Below, one piece after another: positions 34,438 through 43,950 of a DNA stretch of 64,000 nucleotides (position 1 is its first letter; each line of letters opens with the position of its first letter). The DNA comes from Amycolatopsis benzoatilytica AK 16/65. GTDB lineage: Bacteria > Actinomycetota > Actinomycetes > Mycobacteriales > Pseudonocardiaceae. The stretch lies in assembly GCF_000383915.1 (NCBI RefSeq), contig NZ_KB912942.1, positions 5,574,537 to 5,638,536 on the forward strand. Direction: 5' to 3'. The notes beneath the pieces were generated by a model. The model was not told the origin of the DNA. It saw nothing but the letters and a program-made list of their open reading frames with translations, and did not search any database. The translations under genes and the position numbers were made by a program.

Positions 34438-36537
34438 TCAAGACCGCATCGACGATCGGATCACGTCGAGCACCTCGGCGCCGAACCGCTCGAGTTTCGT
34501 CGCGCCGATCCCGGAGATCGACACCAGCGCGCCGTCGTCGGTCGGCCGCTGTTCGGCGATGGCCATCAGTGTCGCATCGGTGAACACGACGAATGCCGGC
34601 ACCTTCAGTTCGCGCGAACGCTCGCCGCGCCAGGTCTTCAGCTTCTCCAGCAGATCTTCATCCACTGTGGACGGGCACTTCGCGCACCGGCCCAGCTTGA
34701 CCTCCATGGTCTGGACGAGCGGTCCGCCGCACAGCCGGCAGCGGCCGGCCTTCGACCCCGGCTTCGCCGCTTGCTGCGACCGCGCGATCCGTGCCGCCGG
34801 GTGATCCTCCGGGATCAGCCCGTACAGGAACCTCGACCGCCGCCGGTTGCGCCGGCTGCCCGGACCGCGGGACAGCGACCACGACAGCCACAGGTGCTCC
34901 CGAGCCCGCGTGACGCCGACGTAGAACAGGCGCCGTTCCTCTTCGATCGCGGCGTCGTCGCCATCCGCGTGCAGGATCGGCATGGTGCCCTCCGACAGCC
35001 CGACGAGGAACACCGCGTCCCACTCGAGCCCCTTCGCCGCGTGCAGCGACGCGAGAGTGACACCTTCGACCGTCGGCGGGTGCTGGGCGGCGGCGCGCTG
35101 CTCCAGCTCAGCGACGAACCGCGGCAGGTCGGCGTCTTCGACGCTCGCCGCCAATTCCTCGGCCAGCTCCACGAGGGCGAGCAGCGCGTCCCAACGCTCT
35201 TTCGCCGCGCCGCCGGACGGCGGCTGCTCGGTCAGCCCGACCCGCGCGAGCACCGAGCGCACTGTGGTGACCAGCTCCAGCTCGGTGGGCTCCATCGACG
35301 CCGTACGCAGCGCGACCATCGCCTGCCGCACCTCGGTGCGCTGGAAGAATCGCTCGCCGCCGCGGACCAGGTACGGGATCCCGGCCTCGGTGAGCGCCTG
35401 TTCGTACGCCTCCGACTGCGCGTTGATCCGGAACAGCACCGCGATCTCGCTCGCCGGCACGTCCGCGTCGAGCAGCTCGCGGACCCGGCGCGCGACCGCG
35501 CTGGCCTCGGCGGCCTCGTCCTCGTACTCGGCGAACCGCGGATCCGGTCCGTCCGGCCGCTGCCCGATCAGCTTCAGCCGCGACCCCGCCGGACGGCCGC
35601 GCGCGGCGCCGATCACCTGGTTCGCGAGCGCGACGACCTGCGGCGTCGACCGGTAATCGCGCTCCAGGCGCACCACGGTCGCCTCCGGGAACCGCCGCGT
35701 GAACTCCAGCAGCGACTTCGGCGAGGCACCGCCGAACGAGTAGATGGTCTGGTTGGCGTCGCCGACCACCGTGAGGTCGTCGCGGCCGCCGAGCCACGCG
35801 TCGAGCAGCCGTTGCTGCAGCGGCGTGACGTCCTGGTACTCGTCCACCACGAAGCAGCGGTACCGGTCGCGGAACTCGGCCGCGACGGCGTCGTGCTTCT
35901 CCAGCACCGCGGTGGTCTGCAGGAGGAGGTCGTCGAAGTCGAGCAGCTGCGCGTCGTTCTTCAGCTCCTCGTACCGCCGGTAGACCTCGGCGACCTGCGC
36001 GACCGGCGCCGGGGTGTCCCGCTGCATCCGGGCGGCGACCGAGGGGTAGTCGTCCGGCGAGACCAGCGACGCCTTGCTCCACTCGATCTCGCTCGCCAAG
36101 TCGCGCAGCACTTCGGTCTCGGTGCTCAGCCGGACCCGCTGGGCGGCCTGCGCGACGAGGCGGAACTTGTTGTCGATCAGGTCCCACGGCCGGTCGCCCA
36201 CGACCCGCGGCCAGAAATACCGGAGCTGACGGCGGGCGGCGGCGTGGAAGGTCAGCGCCTGCGCGGCGTCGACGCCGAGGCCGCGCAGCCGGGTGCGCAT
36301 CTCCCCGGCCGCGCGCGTGGTGAAGGTGACGGCCAGCACCTGCGCCGCCGAGACGTGCCCCGATCGGACCAGATGAGCGATGCGATGCGTGATCGTCCGG
36401 GTCTTGCCGGTGCCCGCACCAGCGAGGACGCAGACCGGACCGCGGGGAGCCGCCGCGGCGGCGCGCTGCTCGGGATCAAGCCCGTCGAGCAGGCTCGAGC
36501 GGCTGTGCCTGGTCTGGGGAGACGATGCGGTGGCCAC
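34438..36537 (-). CDS. uvrD2: UvrD2-type superfamily I DNA helicase
   Basis: 699 residues from GTG 36535-36537. Walker A is [13 protein letters not shown], motif Ia [12 protein letters not shown], motif [14 protein letters not shown], motif [15 protein letters not shown], motif [14 protein letters not shown], motif [17 protein letters not shown] and motif [15 protein letters not shown]. After the helicase core come a four-cysteine zinc motif (CRLCGG...CAKC) and a C-terminal HRDC domain ([20 protein letters not shown]...). This order defines the UvrD2 of mycobacteria, a 3'-5' helicase. It lies upstream of whiB7 on the same strand, as with Rv3198c and Rv3197A. Confidence 0.95.
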   Translation of the reverse strand: MATASSPQTRHSRSSLLDGLDPEQRAAAAAPRGPVCVLAGAGTGKTRTITHRIAHLVRSGHVSAAQVLAVTFTTRAAGEMRTRLRGLGVDAAQALTFHAAARRQLRYFWPRVVGDRPWDLIDNKFRLVAQAAQRVRLSTETEVLRDLASEIEWSKASLVSPDDYPSVAARMQRDTPAPVAQVAEVYRRYEELKNDAQLLDFDDLLLQTTAVLEKHDAVAAEFRDRYRCFVVDEYQDVTPLQQRLLDAWLGGRDDLTVVGDANQTIYSFGGASPKSLLEFTRRFPEATVVRLERDYRSTPQVVALANQVIGAARGRPAGSRLKLIGQRPDGPDPRFAEYEDEAAEASAVARRVRELLDADVPASEIAVLFRINAQSEAYEQALTEAGIPYLVRGGERFFQRTEVRQAMVALRTASMEPTELELVTTVRSVLARVGLTEQPPSGGAAKERWDALLALVELAEELAASVEDADLPRFVAELEQRAAAQHPPTVEGVTLASLHAAKGLEWDAVFLVGLSEGTMPILHADGDDAAIEEERRLFYVGVTRAREHLWLSWSLSRGPGSRRNRRRSRFLYGLIPEDHPAARIARSQQAAKPGSKAGRCRLCGGPLVQTMEVKLGRCAKCPSTVDEDLLEKLKTWRGERSRELKVPAFVVFTDATLMAIAEQRPTDDGALVSISGIGATKLERFGAEVLDVIRSSMRS

Positions 36538-36601
36538 CCCGCGATCCTCGCAGAGGGGGCCGACGAATTCCCGGCAGGGCACGCGGCCGTATCCTGGCTG
36601 T

Positions 36602-37330
36602 ATGGCGGGCAAGCAGGACAAGGAAGCGGCCAAGCAGGCCAAGCGGGAGAAGCGAGCGGCGAGCAAGGCGCGCCGCGGGCAGCTGTTCGAGGCGTTCAAG
36701 ATGCAGCGCCGAGAAGACCCGATGCTGATCCCCTGGATGGTCGGCTCGATCGTGGTCACCGCCGGCGTGCTGTTCGGCATCGGCTTCATCTTCAACATCC
36801 AGTGGACGCTGCTGCCGCTGGGCGTCGTGCTCGGCATCCTGCTGGCCGTGATCATCTTCGGCCGCCGCGTGCAGCGCACGGTCTACGGGAAGGCCGACGG
36901 CCAGCCCGGCGCCGCCGCCTGGGCGTTGGAGAATCTGCGCGGGAAGTGGAAGGTCACGCCGACCGTCGCCGCGACCACGCAGCTCGACGCGGTCCACCGG
37001 GTGCTGGGGCACCCGGGCGTCATCCTGGTAGCGGAGGGGGCTCCGCACCGGGTGAAGGGCCTGCTCGCGCAGGAGAAGAAGCGAGTGTCGCGGCTGGTCG
37101 GCGACACACCGATTTACGACGTGACCATCGGGCACGAGGACAACCAGGTCCCGCTGAAGAAGCTGCAGGCGCACCTGGCGAAGCTGCCGCGGAACCTGAA
37201 GCCGGCCCAGGTCGACGCGCTGGAGGCCAAGCTGGCGGCGCTGGGATCCCGGGGAGCGGCTATGCCCAAGGGGCCGATGCCGGCCGGGGCGAAGATGCGG
37301 AACGTGCAGCGGACGATCCGGCGGCGCTGA
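36602..37330 (+). CDS. DUF4191 membrane protein
   Basis: 242 residues. A highly basic N-terminus ([22 protein letters not shown]) leads into two close membrane helices (about residues 42-85). The cytoplasmic part has [40 protein letters not shown] and [20 protein letters not shown], as in Rv2219. Function unknown; it always sits next to an RDD protein and glnA in actinobacteria. The start is ATG 36602. Divergent from uvrD2 over 64 bp. Confidence 0.9.
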   Translation: MAGKQDKEAAKQAKREKRAASKARRGQLFEAFKMQRREDPMLIPWMVGSIVVTAGVLFGIGFIFNIQWTLLPLGVVLGILLAVIIFGRRVQRTVYGKADGQPGAAAWALENLRGKWKVTPTVAATTQLDAVHRVLGHPGVILVAEGAPHRVKGLLAQEKKRVSRLVGDTPIYDVTIGHEDNQVPLKKLQAHLAKLPRNLKPAQVDALEAKLAALGSRGAAMPKGPMPAGAKMRNVQRTIRRR

Positions 37331-37348
37331 CCCTCGAAAGCCACCTGT

Positions 37349-37402
37349 CCGTGAAGAGGGCCCCTTGCGGGAATCACATCCTCGCAAGGGGCCTTTTCAC
37401 GG
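37349..37402. repeat. Family-B hairpin repeat, copy 3
   Basis: CCGTGAAGAGGGCCCCTTGCG (positions 37349-37369, G-rich strand) pairs with the complement at 37383-37402 with one or two mismatches; the loop holds GAATCACATCC. Located between the convergent DUF4191 and RDD genes. Confidence 0.82.
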
Positions 37403-37436
37403 GCAAACCTGCCGGTTAGACCGGCGCGGGCGGGTC

Positions 37437-37922
37437 TCAGCGCATCCGGATGACGACGGTGTTCGTGACTCGGTCCAGCCAGTTGCGGCCGTCCAGGTTC
37501 CGCACCAGCGGAGGCAGCAGGAGCACCGTCAGCGCCATCCGGACCAGGGCTCGCCATGCGCCGACCATGGTGGCGCCGTCCAGGCGGGCCACCCGGATGC
37601 CGAGCGCGGCCATCCCCGGCGTGAAGCCGAAGAACGTGACCGGCACCACGGTGAGCACCGCCCAGACCGCGCCCGCCCACAGGTTGAAGGTCTGCATCGC
37701 GGCGGCGTTCTGCAGGTCGTAGCGCACGAACAAGGTCGTGATCAGCGACGCCAGCACCAAATCGACCAGCAGCGCCAGGAACCGCGGGCCGCCGCCGGCT
37801 ATCGCGCCCGGCCCGGATTCGGGCAGGCCCAGTGACTCGCCACGCCAGCGCGGGGCCTCTCTCGGAGCCGCCGCGGAGCCCTCGCCGACGCCCGGCAGCC
37901 ATTCGCCCGTCCATCTCGCCAC
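37437..37922 (-). CDS. RDD family membrane protein
   Basis: 161 residues from GTG 37920-37922 (VARWTGEWLPG, matching the usual MARWTGTW start of actinobacterial members). A short soluble part is followed by PRFLALLVDLVLASLI, the RDD helix with the conserved Arg and Asp, a second helix pair (NLWAGAVWAVLTVVPVTFFGF), GMAALGIRVARLDG and a last helix (LVRMALTVLLLPPLV). RDD proteins are small transporters or chaperones of unclear substrate. Equivalent of Rv2219A, next to glnA1. Confidence 0.88.
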   Translation of the reverse strand: MARWTGEWLPGVGEGSAAAPREAPRWRGESLGLPESGPGAIAGGGPRFLALLVDLVLASLITTLFVRYDLQNAAAMQTFNLWAGAVWAVLTVVPVTFFGFTPGMAALGIRVARLDGATMVGAWRALVRMALTVLLLPPLVRNLDGRNWLDRVTNTVVIRMR

Positions 37923-37989
37923 CCATCCAGGGTATGCCGGTGGCGCGGACCACATCCGGCCTGGTCGACTGGGCAGTGGCGGGGGTCCG

Positions 37990-38027
37990 TTAACACCCGC
38001 GAAACATTCGGGTGACGGTCGGGCAAC
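37990..38027 (+). promoter_or_regulatory. GlnR operator of glnA
   Basis: Four pentamers with strict 6-base spacing: TTAAC (37990-37994), GAAAC (38001-38005), GTGAC (38012-38016), GCAAC (38023-38027). This is the a-site/b-site pattern of actinobacterial GlnR (gTnAC-n6-GaAAC repeated). It ends 67 bp before the glnA start, where a nitrogen-limitation activator would act. Confidence 0.85.
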
Positions 38028-38094
38028 ACCGCCCTCTTAGCGTGAGCCGAAGAGAGTACTGCCGCCGGTAACGAACGAGAAGGAGTCACCGAGG

Positions 38095-39519
38095 GTGCCC
38101 ACTACTCCAGACGACATTCAGCGCCTCATCGCCGACGAGAAGGTCGAGTCGATCGACGTCAGGTTCTGCGACCTGCCGGGCGTCATGCAGCACTTCACGG
38201 TGCCCGCCAAGGCGTTCGACCTGGAGGCGTACGAAGAGGGCCTGGCCTTCGACGGCTCCTCGGTGCGCGGCTTCCAGTCGATCCACGAGTCCGACATGCT
38301 GCTGCTTCCGGACCCCGAAACGGCGCGAATCGACCCGTTCCGCAAGACGAAGACGCTCTCGCTGAACTTCTTCGTCCACGACCCGTTCACCCGCGAGGCC
38401 TACAGCCGTGACCCGCGCAACATCGCGCGCAAGGCCGAGCAGTACATCGCCGAGTACGGCGTCGCCGACAACGTGTACTTCGGCCCGGAAGCCGAGTTCT
38501 ACATCTTCGACTCGGTCCGCTTCGAAGACGCCGAACATCTCTCGTTCCACGAGATCGACTCGGTCGAGGGCTGGTGGAACACCGGCGCCGACACCGAGGG
38601 CGGCAACCAGGGCTACAAGACGAAGTTCAAGGGCGGCTACTTCCCGGTCCCGCCGGTCGACCACTTCGCCGACCTGCGCGACGACATCGTCCGCCAGTTG
38701 CAGCACTCCGGTTTCGAGATCGAGCGCGCGCACCACGAGGTGGGCACCGCCGGCCAGACCGAGATCAACTACAAGTTCAACACGCTGCTGCACGCTGCCG
38801 ACGACCTGCAGCTGTTCAAGTACATCGTGAAGAACACCGTGTTCGCCGCGGGCAAGACCGCGACGTTCATGCCGAAGCCGCTCTCGGGCGACAACGGTTC
38901 GGGCATGCACTGCCACCAGTCGCTGTGGAAGGACGGCCAGCCGCTGTTCCACGACGAGTCCGGTTACGCGGGCCTGTCCGACACGGCGCGGCACTACATC
39001 GGCGGCCTGCTCAAGCACGCGCCGAGCCTGCTGGCCTTCACCAACCCGACGGTGAACTCCTATCACCGCCTGGTGCCGGGCTTCGAGGCCCCGGTGTCGC
39101 TGGTGTACTCGCAGCGCAACCGCTCCGCGTGCGTCCGGATCCCGATCACCGGCAACAACCCGAAGGCCAAGCGCGCCGAGTTCCGCTGCCCGGACTCGTC
39201 GGGCAACCCGTACCTCGCGTTCTCCGCGATGATGATGGCCGGGCTCGACGGCATCAAGAACAAGATCGAGCCGCCGGAGCCGATCGACAAGGACCTCTAC
39301 GAGCTTCCGCCGGAAGAGGCCAAGAACGTCAAGCTCGTCCCGGGCGACCTGGGCACCGTGCTGGACACCCTGGAGCGGGACCACGACTTCCTGCTCGAGG
39401 GCGGCGTCTTCACGCCGGACGTCATCGAGACGTGGATCCAGTACAAGCGCGAGAACGAAATCGACCCGCTGCGGCTGCGTCCGCACCCGTACGAGTTCTC
39501 GCTGTACTACGACGTGTGA
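38095..39519 (+). CDS. glnA: Glutamine synthetase, type I
   Basis: 474 residues. ATP-dependent condensation of ammonia and glutamate, dodecameric, cytosolic. The Asp50-type loop is [10 protein letters not shown], the metal and glutamate residues lie in [10 protein letters not shown] and [14 protein letters not shown], and the ATP-binding segment is [14 protein letters not shown]. Tyr402 in [10 protein letters not shown] is the adenylylation site, so activity should be controlled by GlnE, encoded 16 kb downstream. The GTG start at 38095 follows AGAAGGAG. A GlnR operator lies upstream and two hairpins follow the stop. Confidence 0.98.
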   Translation: MPTTPDDIQRLIADEKVESIDVRFCDLPGVMQHFTVPAKAFDLEAYEEGLAFDGSSVRGFQSIHESDMLLLPDPETARIDPFRKTKTLSLNFFVHDPFTREAYSRDPRNIARKAEQYIAEYGVADNVYFGPEAEFYIFDSVRFEDAEHLSFHEIDSVEGWWNTGADTEGGNQGYKTKFKGGYFPVPPVDHFADLRDDIVRQLQHSGFEIERAHHEVGTAGQTEINYKFNTLLHAADDLQLFKYIVKNTVFAAGKTATFMPKPLSGDNGSGMHCHQSLWKDGQPLFHDESGYAGLSDTARHYIGGLLKHAPSLLAFTNPTVNSYHRLVPGFEAPVSLVYSQRNRSACVRIPITGNNPKAKRAEFRCPDSSGNPYLAFSAMMMAGLDGIKNKIEPPEPIDKDLYELPPEEAKNVKLVPGDLGTVLDTLERDHDFLLEGGVFTPDVIETWIQYKRENEIDPLRLRPHPYEFSLYYDV

Positions 39520-39525
39520 TCGGGT

Positions 39526-39657
39526 GGAGGCGTTGACCAGGGGTTTCCTTGGTCAACACCTCCGCTAGGCCGGCACCAGGCCAACAACGGCAGGTGGCGG
39601 TCCACCAGACACGGGACGGCGGTCGAGGGGAATACCCCGACCGCCGTCCCGTTCTTT
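39526..39657 (+). terminator. glnA: Tandem hairpins downstream of glnA
   Basis: Stem 1, GGAGGCGTTGACCA with TGGTCAACACCTCC (39526-39563, one mismatch), has no T run. Stem 2 is a perfect 13-bp GGGACGGCGGTCG pair (39613-39650) followed by GTTCTTT, a better intrinsic terminator. Confidence 0.75.
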
Positions 39658-39817
39658 GCGCCCTCGGTCAGCATCGTCGGGCTGTCGCTCAACGCGCGGT
39701 GCCCCGGCCGTTCGCTGACCGACGATGGGTAGCTCATTCACCGGAGCAGATGAGCGGCGGGCAGGGCAAGCAAGACGCACCTCCGACGCGGGTGCCCTCA
39801 GCCCCTAGCCTGTCCGG
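39658..39817. other. Spacer at the left end of the accessory stretch
   Basis: No gene or obvious site is seen between the glnA terminators and the UPF0158 start. A short dyad in CGTCGGGCTG/CGGTCAGC-type sequence is weak. Confidence 0.3.
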
Positions 39818-40297
39818 GTGTTCGCCTTGGACAGTTTCGACCTCGACGAGATCGCCCACGCCCTGCAGAATCAGGATGCTTACGACCTCCGGTTCCTTGT
39901 CGACCCGCGTACCGGCGAACTCGTGCTCTGGACGCTCGACGGCGGGCTCGACGGCGAGAACCCGGTCGATCTGGACGAGCTGGACCTGATCCCGATCCAG
40001 CCGCTGCCGCCCTACGTTTGGTATCAGGACATGGCGGACTTCGCCGAGTGTGTCGGCGACGAACAGGCCAGCCTGCGGCTGTCGAGGGCTCTCCGCGGCA
40101 GCGGGGCCTTCCGTCGTTTCAAGGACCAACTGCACCACGACTATCCGGAGCTTCTTCCGCTTTGGCGCGCCTTCCGCGACGTTCGCGCACGCCGCCGTGC
40201 CGTGGAGTGGCTGAGCGACAACGCCCTGACCGGCTTGGACGTCGCGCGCCAGTTCATCGCCGAGCACCCGGACCCAGACCTCCGGCAAGGACAGTGA
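39818..40297 (+). CDS. UPF0158 family protein
   Basis: 159 residues from GTG 39818. It opens with DEIAHALQNQDAYDLRFLVD, then the family phrase PRTGELVLW, a YVWYQDMADFAECVGD stretch and the hallmark ALRGSGAFRRFKDQLHHD followed by WRAFRDVRARRRAVEWLSDN. The highly conserved 'GaFRrFkd' segment identifies UPF0158. Function unknown, cytosolic. It overlaps the next gene by four bases (GTGA), so the two products may work together. Confidence 0.85.
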   Translation: MFALDSFDLDEIAHALQNQDAYDLRFLVDPRTGELVLWTLDGGLDGENPVDLDELDLIPIQPLPPYVWYQDMADFAECVGDEQASLRLSRALRGSGAFRRFKDQLHHDYPELLPLWRAFRDVRARRRAVEWLSDNALTGLDVARQFIAEHPDPDLRQGQ

Positions 40298-42333
40298 CTC
40301 CGATGCGCATGTATTACCAGCCCGAAGACACCGACGCGTTCGACGCGGCCAAGGACCTGCTGGTCCGACGGTCGCCGATCATGGCCGGAACGGAAAGCAT
40401 CGATCCGCTGGTACTGGAGGCGGCTCTGGACTTCCGGCACCAGAGCGTCGACGGGCGGCTGGGCTACTGGACCGCCGGCCTGGTCGAGGAGTTCCTGCTG
40501 TCGCACCTGCCTCGGCGGCTGTCGGCTCGCCCCGAGGACACCGCGCACATCCCGGAGGACCTGCGGCTGTTTCTCCGCGGACTGCACACAGCTGGCTTGG
40601 CCGACCCGACCGGCGATCCGCTGACCGAGCTCGACGCGGCAGTCACGAAAGCCGGTGCCGGTTTCGCGACGGCGATGACCGACGATCGCAACTTCGGTGT
40701 GGCCAAGTTCTGGGCCATGAACGCGCTCCGCCAGGGAGTCGATCCCAGAGACGAAGCGGGCATGGGCAGGTTCCTCGACGCGGTGCGCGCCGGCAAGGTC
40801 GACTACAACGACGAGGCGCTCAGCGAGATCACCGCGCGGCATGTCCACGACGGCGGCGGCCGGCCCGAGCGTGCCGTGGCCACCCTTCCGGTGACGCTTC
40901 CCCCGGATGCGGAACTGGCAGCGGCTGCCGAGGAGACGGCGGTCGTCGCGCGGTTGCGTGCGCTGGTCGAATGGGTCGGCGACGGTCGGGCGCTGACCGC
41001 GACCGGCAACCTGAAACTGGCCGATGCCCGTGCTCTGGTGGAACTCCTGGACACCGGCGACGAGTTCGATCGGGAGGTCGGGGGCGAGATCTACCGGACC
41101 CGCAGCAGCGAAGAACTGACTGTCCTGTCCAGCCTGATCGAGCTTGCGAAAACGATCCGGGTCGTCCGGGTGGTCAAGGGCAAGCTGGTGCGCGTAGCGA
41201 AGAACGCGCGGCTGCTTCGCGACAGCCTCGGACTCTGGACCGCGGCGTTCGACCGCCTGGCCTCGCCGGAGCTCGTTCTGAACGGACGCAACTGGGCACC
41301 TAGGTACAGCATTCTGCTCGCCAGCATCATCGACGAGGTGCTGCCTGACGTCCTGAACACCCTCTACAGCTTTCCCCGATCGATGCCGATCGTCAGGCTC
41401 CAGGAAACCGTCTGGCTGTCCGTCCTCGAATGCTTCGCCATCGACGACCTGGACGAGGCGAGCGAGCAGGCATGGCGCGAGGGAGTCGGCGCAGACCTTC
41501 GACGGGTGTTCACGACGCTGGCCGAATTCGATGTGGTGACGCTCACGACCGGCGTGGCCGATCCGGTTTTCAGTATCGACCTCGATCCGGGCGGGCCCGG
41601 CGTGTTCTCGCCGGCCACCGCTGACCGCCTGCGGTCCGCGCTTTCCGCCGACAGCGTGGAATTGATCGCGCTGACCCCGCTGGCCAGGCGCGCAGTACGC
41701 CAGCGCATGATCGCGGCAGGCCGGCACGCACCGCTGGTCGGGGAACTTTCCGGGGCCGAACCCTCGGGTTTGCTCGGGGTGCTCGCAGACCATTACCCGC
41801 AGGAGGCAGCGGCGGCGGAACTCGCCGGTTGGCTCGACGCCCACGGCGGCCGGGACCGCGGGTTGCCGCTGCTGATGGATGCAGTCCGGCGCTGCCCGAT
41901 CCGTTCGCGTGCGACCGCGATGCTCGATGTGCTCGCGTGGGCCATTCCCGACGGCACCGCACTGCTCCGGGAGCTGCGCTCGGACCGGAAGCTGGCCCCC
42001 ATTGCCATGCAACTCCTCGTCGAGCGCGGCGAACTTGCTCTGGAGGAGCTCAGCGATGACGAGCGACTGCGCGGCGTGGCCGAGCAGTTCATCCATCTGC
42101 TCGAACTCGGCGGCCCGGACCAGGTCGCTGCGTCCCTCAATGCGATGCCGCCGGACGAAGCCCGCGGTTTGGTCACGGCAGTGCTGAACTGCGGTCATCC
42201 GGATGAGGCCGGCATCGCGGAACTACGGGAACTGCTTGCCCGACGGCGACCTGGGGCAACGACTGGGCATCCGCTGGCTGGAGTGTCGCGGTCGTCGCGA
42301 AAGGCCCGGCGGAACGGCAAGTACCGGCGATAA
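40294..42333 (+). CDS. Large hypothetical protein coupled to UPF0158 (679 aa)
   Basis: Not assigned to a named family. The start is GTG 40294 by stop-start overlap; an ATG at 40303 is also possible. All-helical look without membrane segments or signal peptide. The middle segment WVGDGRALTATGNLKLADARALVELLDTGD resembles the conserved tail of plasmid pRiA4b ORF-3-like proteins and their actinobacterial relatives. The C-terminal half is rich in Leu/Ala helical repeats, and the end is very basic (SRSSRKARRNGKYRR), suggesting binding to nucleic acid or a SEC-C-like end. With the UPF0158 partner it forms a two-gene accessory unit of unknown purpose. Confidence 0.6.
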   Translation: MTPMRMYYQPEDTDAFDAAKDLLVRRSPIMAGTESIDPLVLEAALDFRHQSVDGRLGYWTAGLVEEFLLSHLPRRLSARPEDTAHIPEDLRLFLRGLHTAGLADPTGDPLTELDAAVTKAGAGFATAMTDDRNFGVAKFWAMNALRQGVDPRDEAGMGRFLDAVRAGKVDYNDEALSEITARHVHDGGGRPERAVATLPVTLPPDAELAAAAEETAVVARLRALVEWVGDGRALTATGNLKLADARALVELLDTGDEFDREVGGEIYRTRSSEELTVLSSLIELAKTIRVVRVVKGKLVRVAKNARLLRDSLGLWTAAFDRLASPELVLNGRNWAPRYSILLASIIDEVLPDVLNTLYSFPRSMPIVRLQETVWLSVLECFAIDDLDEASEQAWREGVGADLRRVFTTLAEFDVVTLTTGVADPVFSIDLDPGGPGVFSPATADRLRSALSADSVELIALTPLARRAVRQRMIAAGRHAPLVGELSGAEPSGLLGVLADHYPQEAAAAELAGWLDAHGGRDRGLPLLMDAVRRCPIRSRATAMLDVLAWAIPDGTALLRELRSDRKLAPIAMQLLVERGELALEELSDDERLRGVAEQFIHLLELGGPDQVAASLNAMPPDEARGLVTAVLNCGHPDEAGIAELRELLARRRPGATTGHPLAGVSRSSRKARRNGKYRR

Positions 42334-42358
42334 ACGCGTCGCGGCGATAGGCCGCGGG

Positions 42359-42508
42359 TTAACCGGTGGCGGAGGTCGCGATCACCCGCCAGCCGCCGGG
42401 CGGCCCCAGAACGTGTGTCCAGGCACCGGCGTCGGTGACGAGCCGCATGTCCGAGGGACCGTCCTGGGAGGTCTGCCGCAAGGCGCGCAGGGTGGCGGGG
42501 ATGGTCAT
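42359..42508 (-). CDS. Small hypothetical protein (49 aa)
   Basis: A short frame with a good ribosome site (AAGGAG eight bases before the ATG at 42506-42508). The product starts MTIPATLRALRQTSQDGPSD, contains one WTHVLGPPGGW stretch and ends ATSATG. No recognised family. Convergent with the 679-residue gene and divergent from lcp. The clear Shine-Dalgarno site and codon usage are the reasons for listing it. Confidence 0.5.
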   Translation of the reverse strand: MTIPATLRALRQTSQDGPSDMRLVTDAGAWTHVLGPPGGWRVIATSATG

Positions 42509-42738
42509 CGTCGGTGCTCCTTACCCGGCGAGCGCCAGTCCCTCACGCAGACCTCCGCGGTGGCGCAAACGAATCCACCGGAGCCGATACGCCGGCGGAG
42601 CCGCCTCTTGCCGACCCGTCACCAGTGCCGTTATGTTAATGAGAAATCACATCATCCGAGACTGTCGAACAGGGCGGCGGCCCCGCGCCGGCCGGCGATG
42701 GGATGGCAACGACGCCAACCAGAGAGGCAGAGCAGGAC

Positions 42739-43950
42739 ATGGAGAATCTCAGCAGGAGGACGGTCCTCACCCTCGGCGCGGCGCTGGGCATCGCGGGCGC
42801 GGCCGGGGCGGCGAGCCCGGCGTGGGCATGGTCCGGCAAGGGTTCAGTCGCCGGTACGGACACCGTCGCGGACCCGTTCCAGGTGTGGGACGACACGGCG
42901 GACGCGGTCGCCGCGGCGCTGCTCGCGGACGGCCAGGTCGACGCCGTCAACGCCGCCTGGCAGGGGTGGATCGACAACAACGCCCCGTTGCCCGCCGGGA
43001 TGCCGGACTACCTGACCTCGTACTTGCGGCAGGTCAACAAGCTGCCGTCGTGGGCCGACCCGGTGAAGCTCGCCGCGTCCGAGAAGCTCTACACCCGGCT
43101 GAGCAGTTACTTGTTCGTCTCCGAAACGCTCGGCAGCGGAATCATGAGCACGGTCATCCCGCGCGAGGCGCGGGCGGTCTACTGGTCGGCCGGCGGCGCG
43201 GACATGAAGCAGCGCGCGGCCAAGACGTTCACCTTCGGCTACGACCTGCACAACGCGAAAGCATGGGATCCGGACGGGCATTTCGTCGTCACCGCGAACA
43301 AGACCCGGCTGGTGCACGCCGCGGTGCGGAATCTGCTGCCGACGTCGGCGAAGTACCAAGCCGGCGCGGACCAGCCCAAGCCGATCAGCAACGGGGACAT
43401 CCTGCGCACCTTCCACTCCGTCGCGACGTTCGCCCGCAGCAACATGCTCAAGTGGCACATCTCGTTGTCGCAAGCGGAACAGGAAGCGGATCTGCACGCG
43501 TGGCAGGTGGCGCTCCACCTGCTCGGAGTCCAGGAGCGGTTCATTCCCAAGACCTGGGCCGACGCCGAAACGCAGGCGGACCAGATGCTGTGGCCGGTGC
43601 TGGGGCCGACCAGCGAGGGAGTCAGCCTGGCGCACACCCTGCTCGGCTATCTCGAGAATCCTGTGCTGGGCTTGGATTCCGGCTTCCTCAACGAGTTGGT
43701 CCGCTATCTGCTCAACGACCAGATGGGCGACTGGCTCGGCCTCCCGCGCGACTACGTGCAGGCCGCGCTGATCCGGGTCGAATGGCCGGCCTACGTGGCG
43801 TTCCGCGAAGGGGTGTCGAAGGTCAAGCCAGGCAGTTTCTGGCTGTTCGACCAGTTCGTCCGCGGCATTTCCATGCTGTACCTCAACAACGGCACCTCGC
43901 CGACGCAGACGCCGATCACCCTGCCCACCGCGAACCGGCCGGGTGCCTAG
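42739..43950 (+). CDS. lcp: Latex clearing protein (rubber oxygenase, DUF2236), Tat-exported
   Basis: 403 residues. A twin-arginine signal (SRRTVL at 5-10, cleavage near SPAWA-W) exports it. The haem-binding and catalytic set of Streptomyces Lcp (Glu148, Arg164, Lys167, Thr168, His198) is present with a constant offset of five: Glu143, Arg159, Lys162, Thr163 and His193, in PREARAVYWS, KQRAAKTFTF and TRLVHAAVR. Lcp cleaves poly(cis-1,4-isoprene) into oligo-isoprenoid aldehydes outside the cell. The ATG at 42739 is chosen because it begins the Tat signal directly. A TetR gene converges with overlapping stops, as expected for a possible LcpR-like control. Confidence 0.88.
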   Translation: MENLSRRTVLTLGAALGIAGAAGAASPAWAWSGKGSVAGTDTVADPFQVWDDTADAVAAALLADGQVDAVNAAWQGWIDNNAPLPAGMPDYLTSYLRQVNKLPSWADPVKLAASEKLYTRLSSYLFVSETLGSGIMSTVIPREARAVYWSAGGADMKQRAAKTFTFGYDLHNAKAWDPDGHFVVTANKTRLVHAAVRNLLPTSAKYQAGADQPKPISNGDILRTFHSVATFARSNMLKWHISLSQAEQEADLHAWQVALHLLGVQERFIPKTWADAETQADQMLWPVLGPTSEGVSLAHTLLGYLENPVLGLDSGFLNELVRYLLNDQMGDWLGLPRDYVQAALIRVEWPAYVAFREGVSKVKPGSFWLFDQFVRGISMLYLNNGTSPTQTPITLPTANRPGA

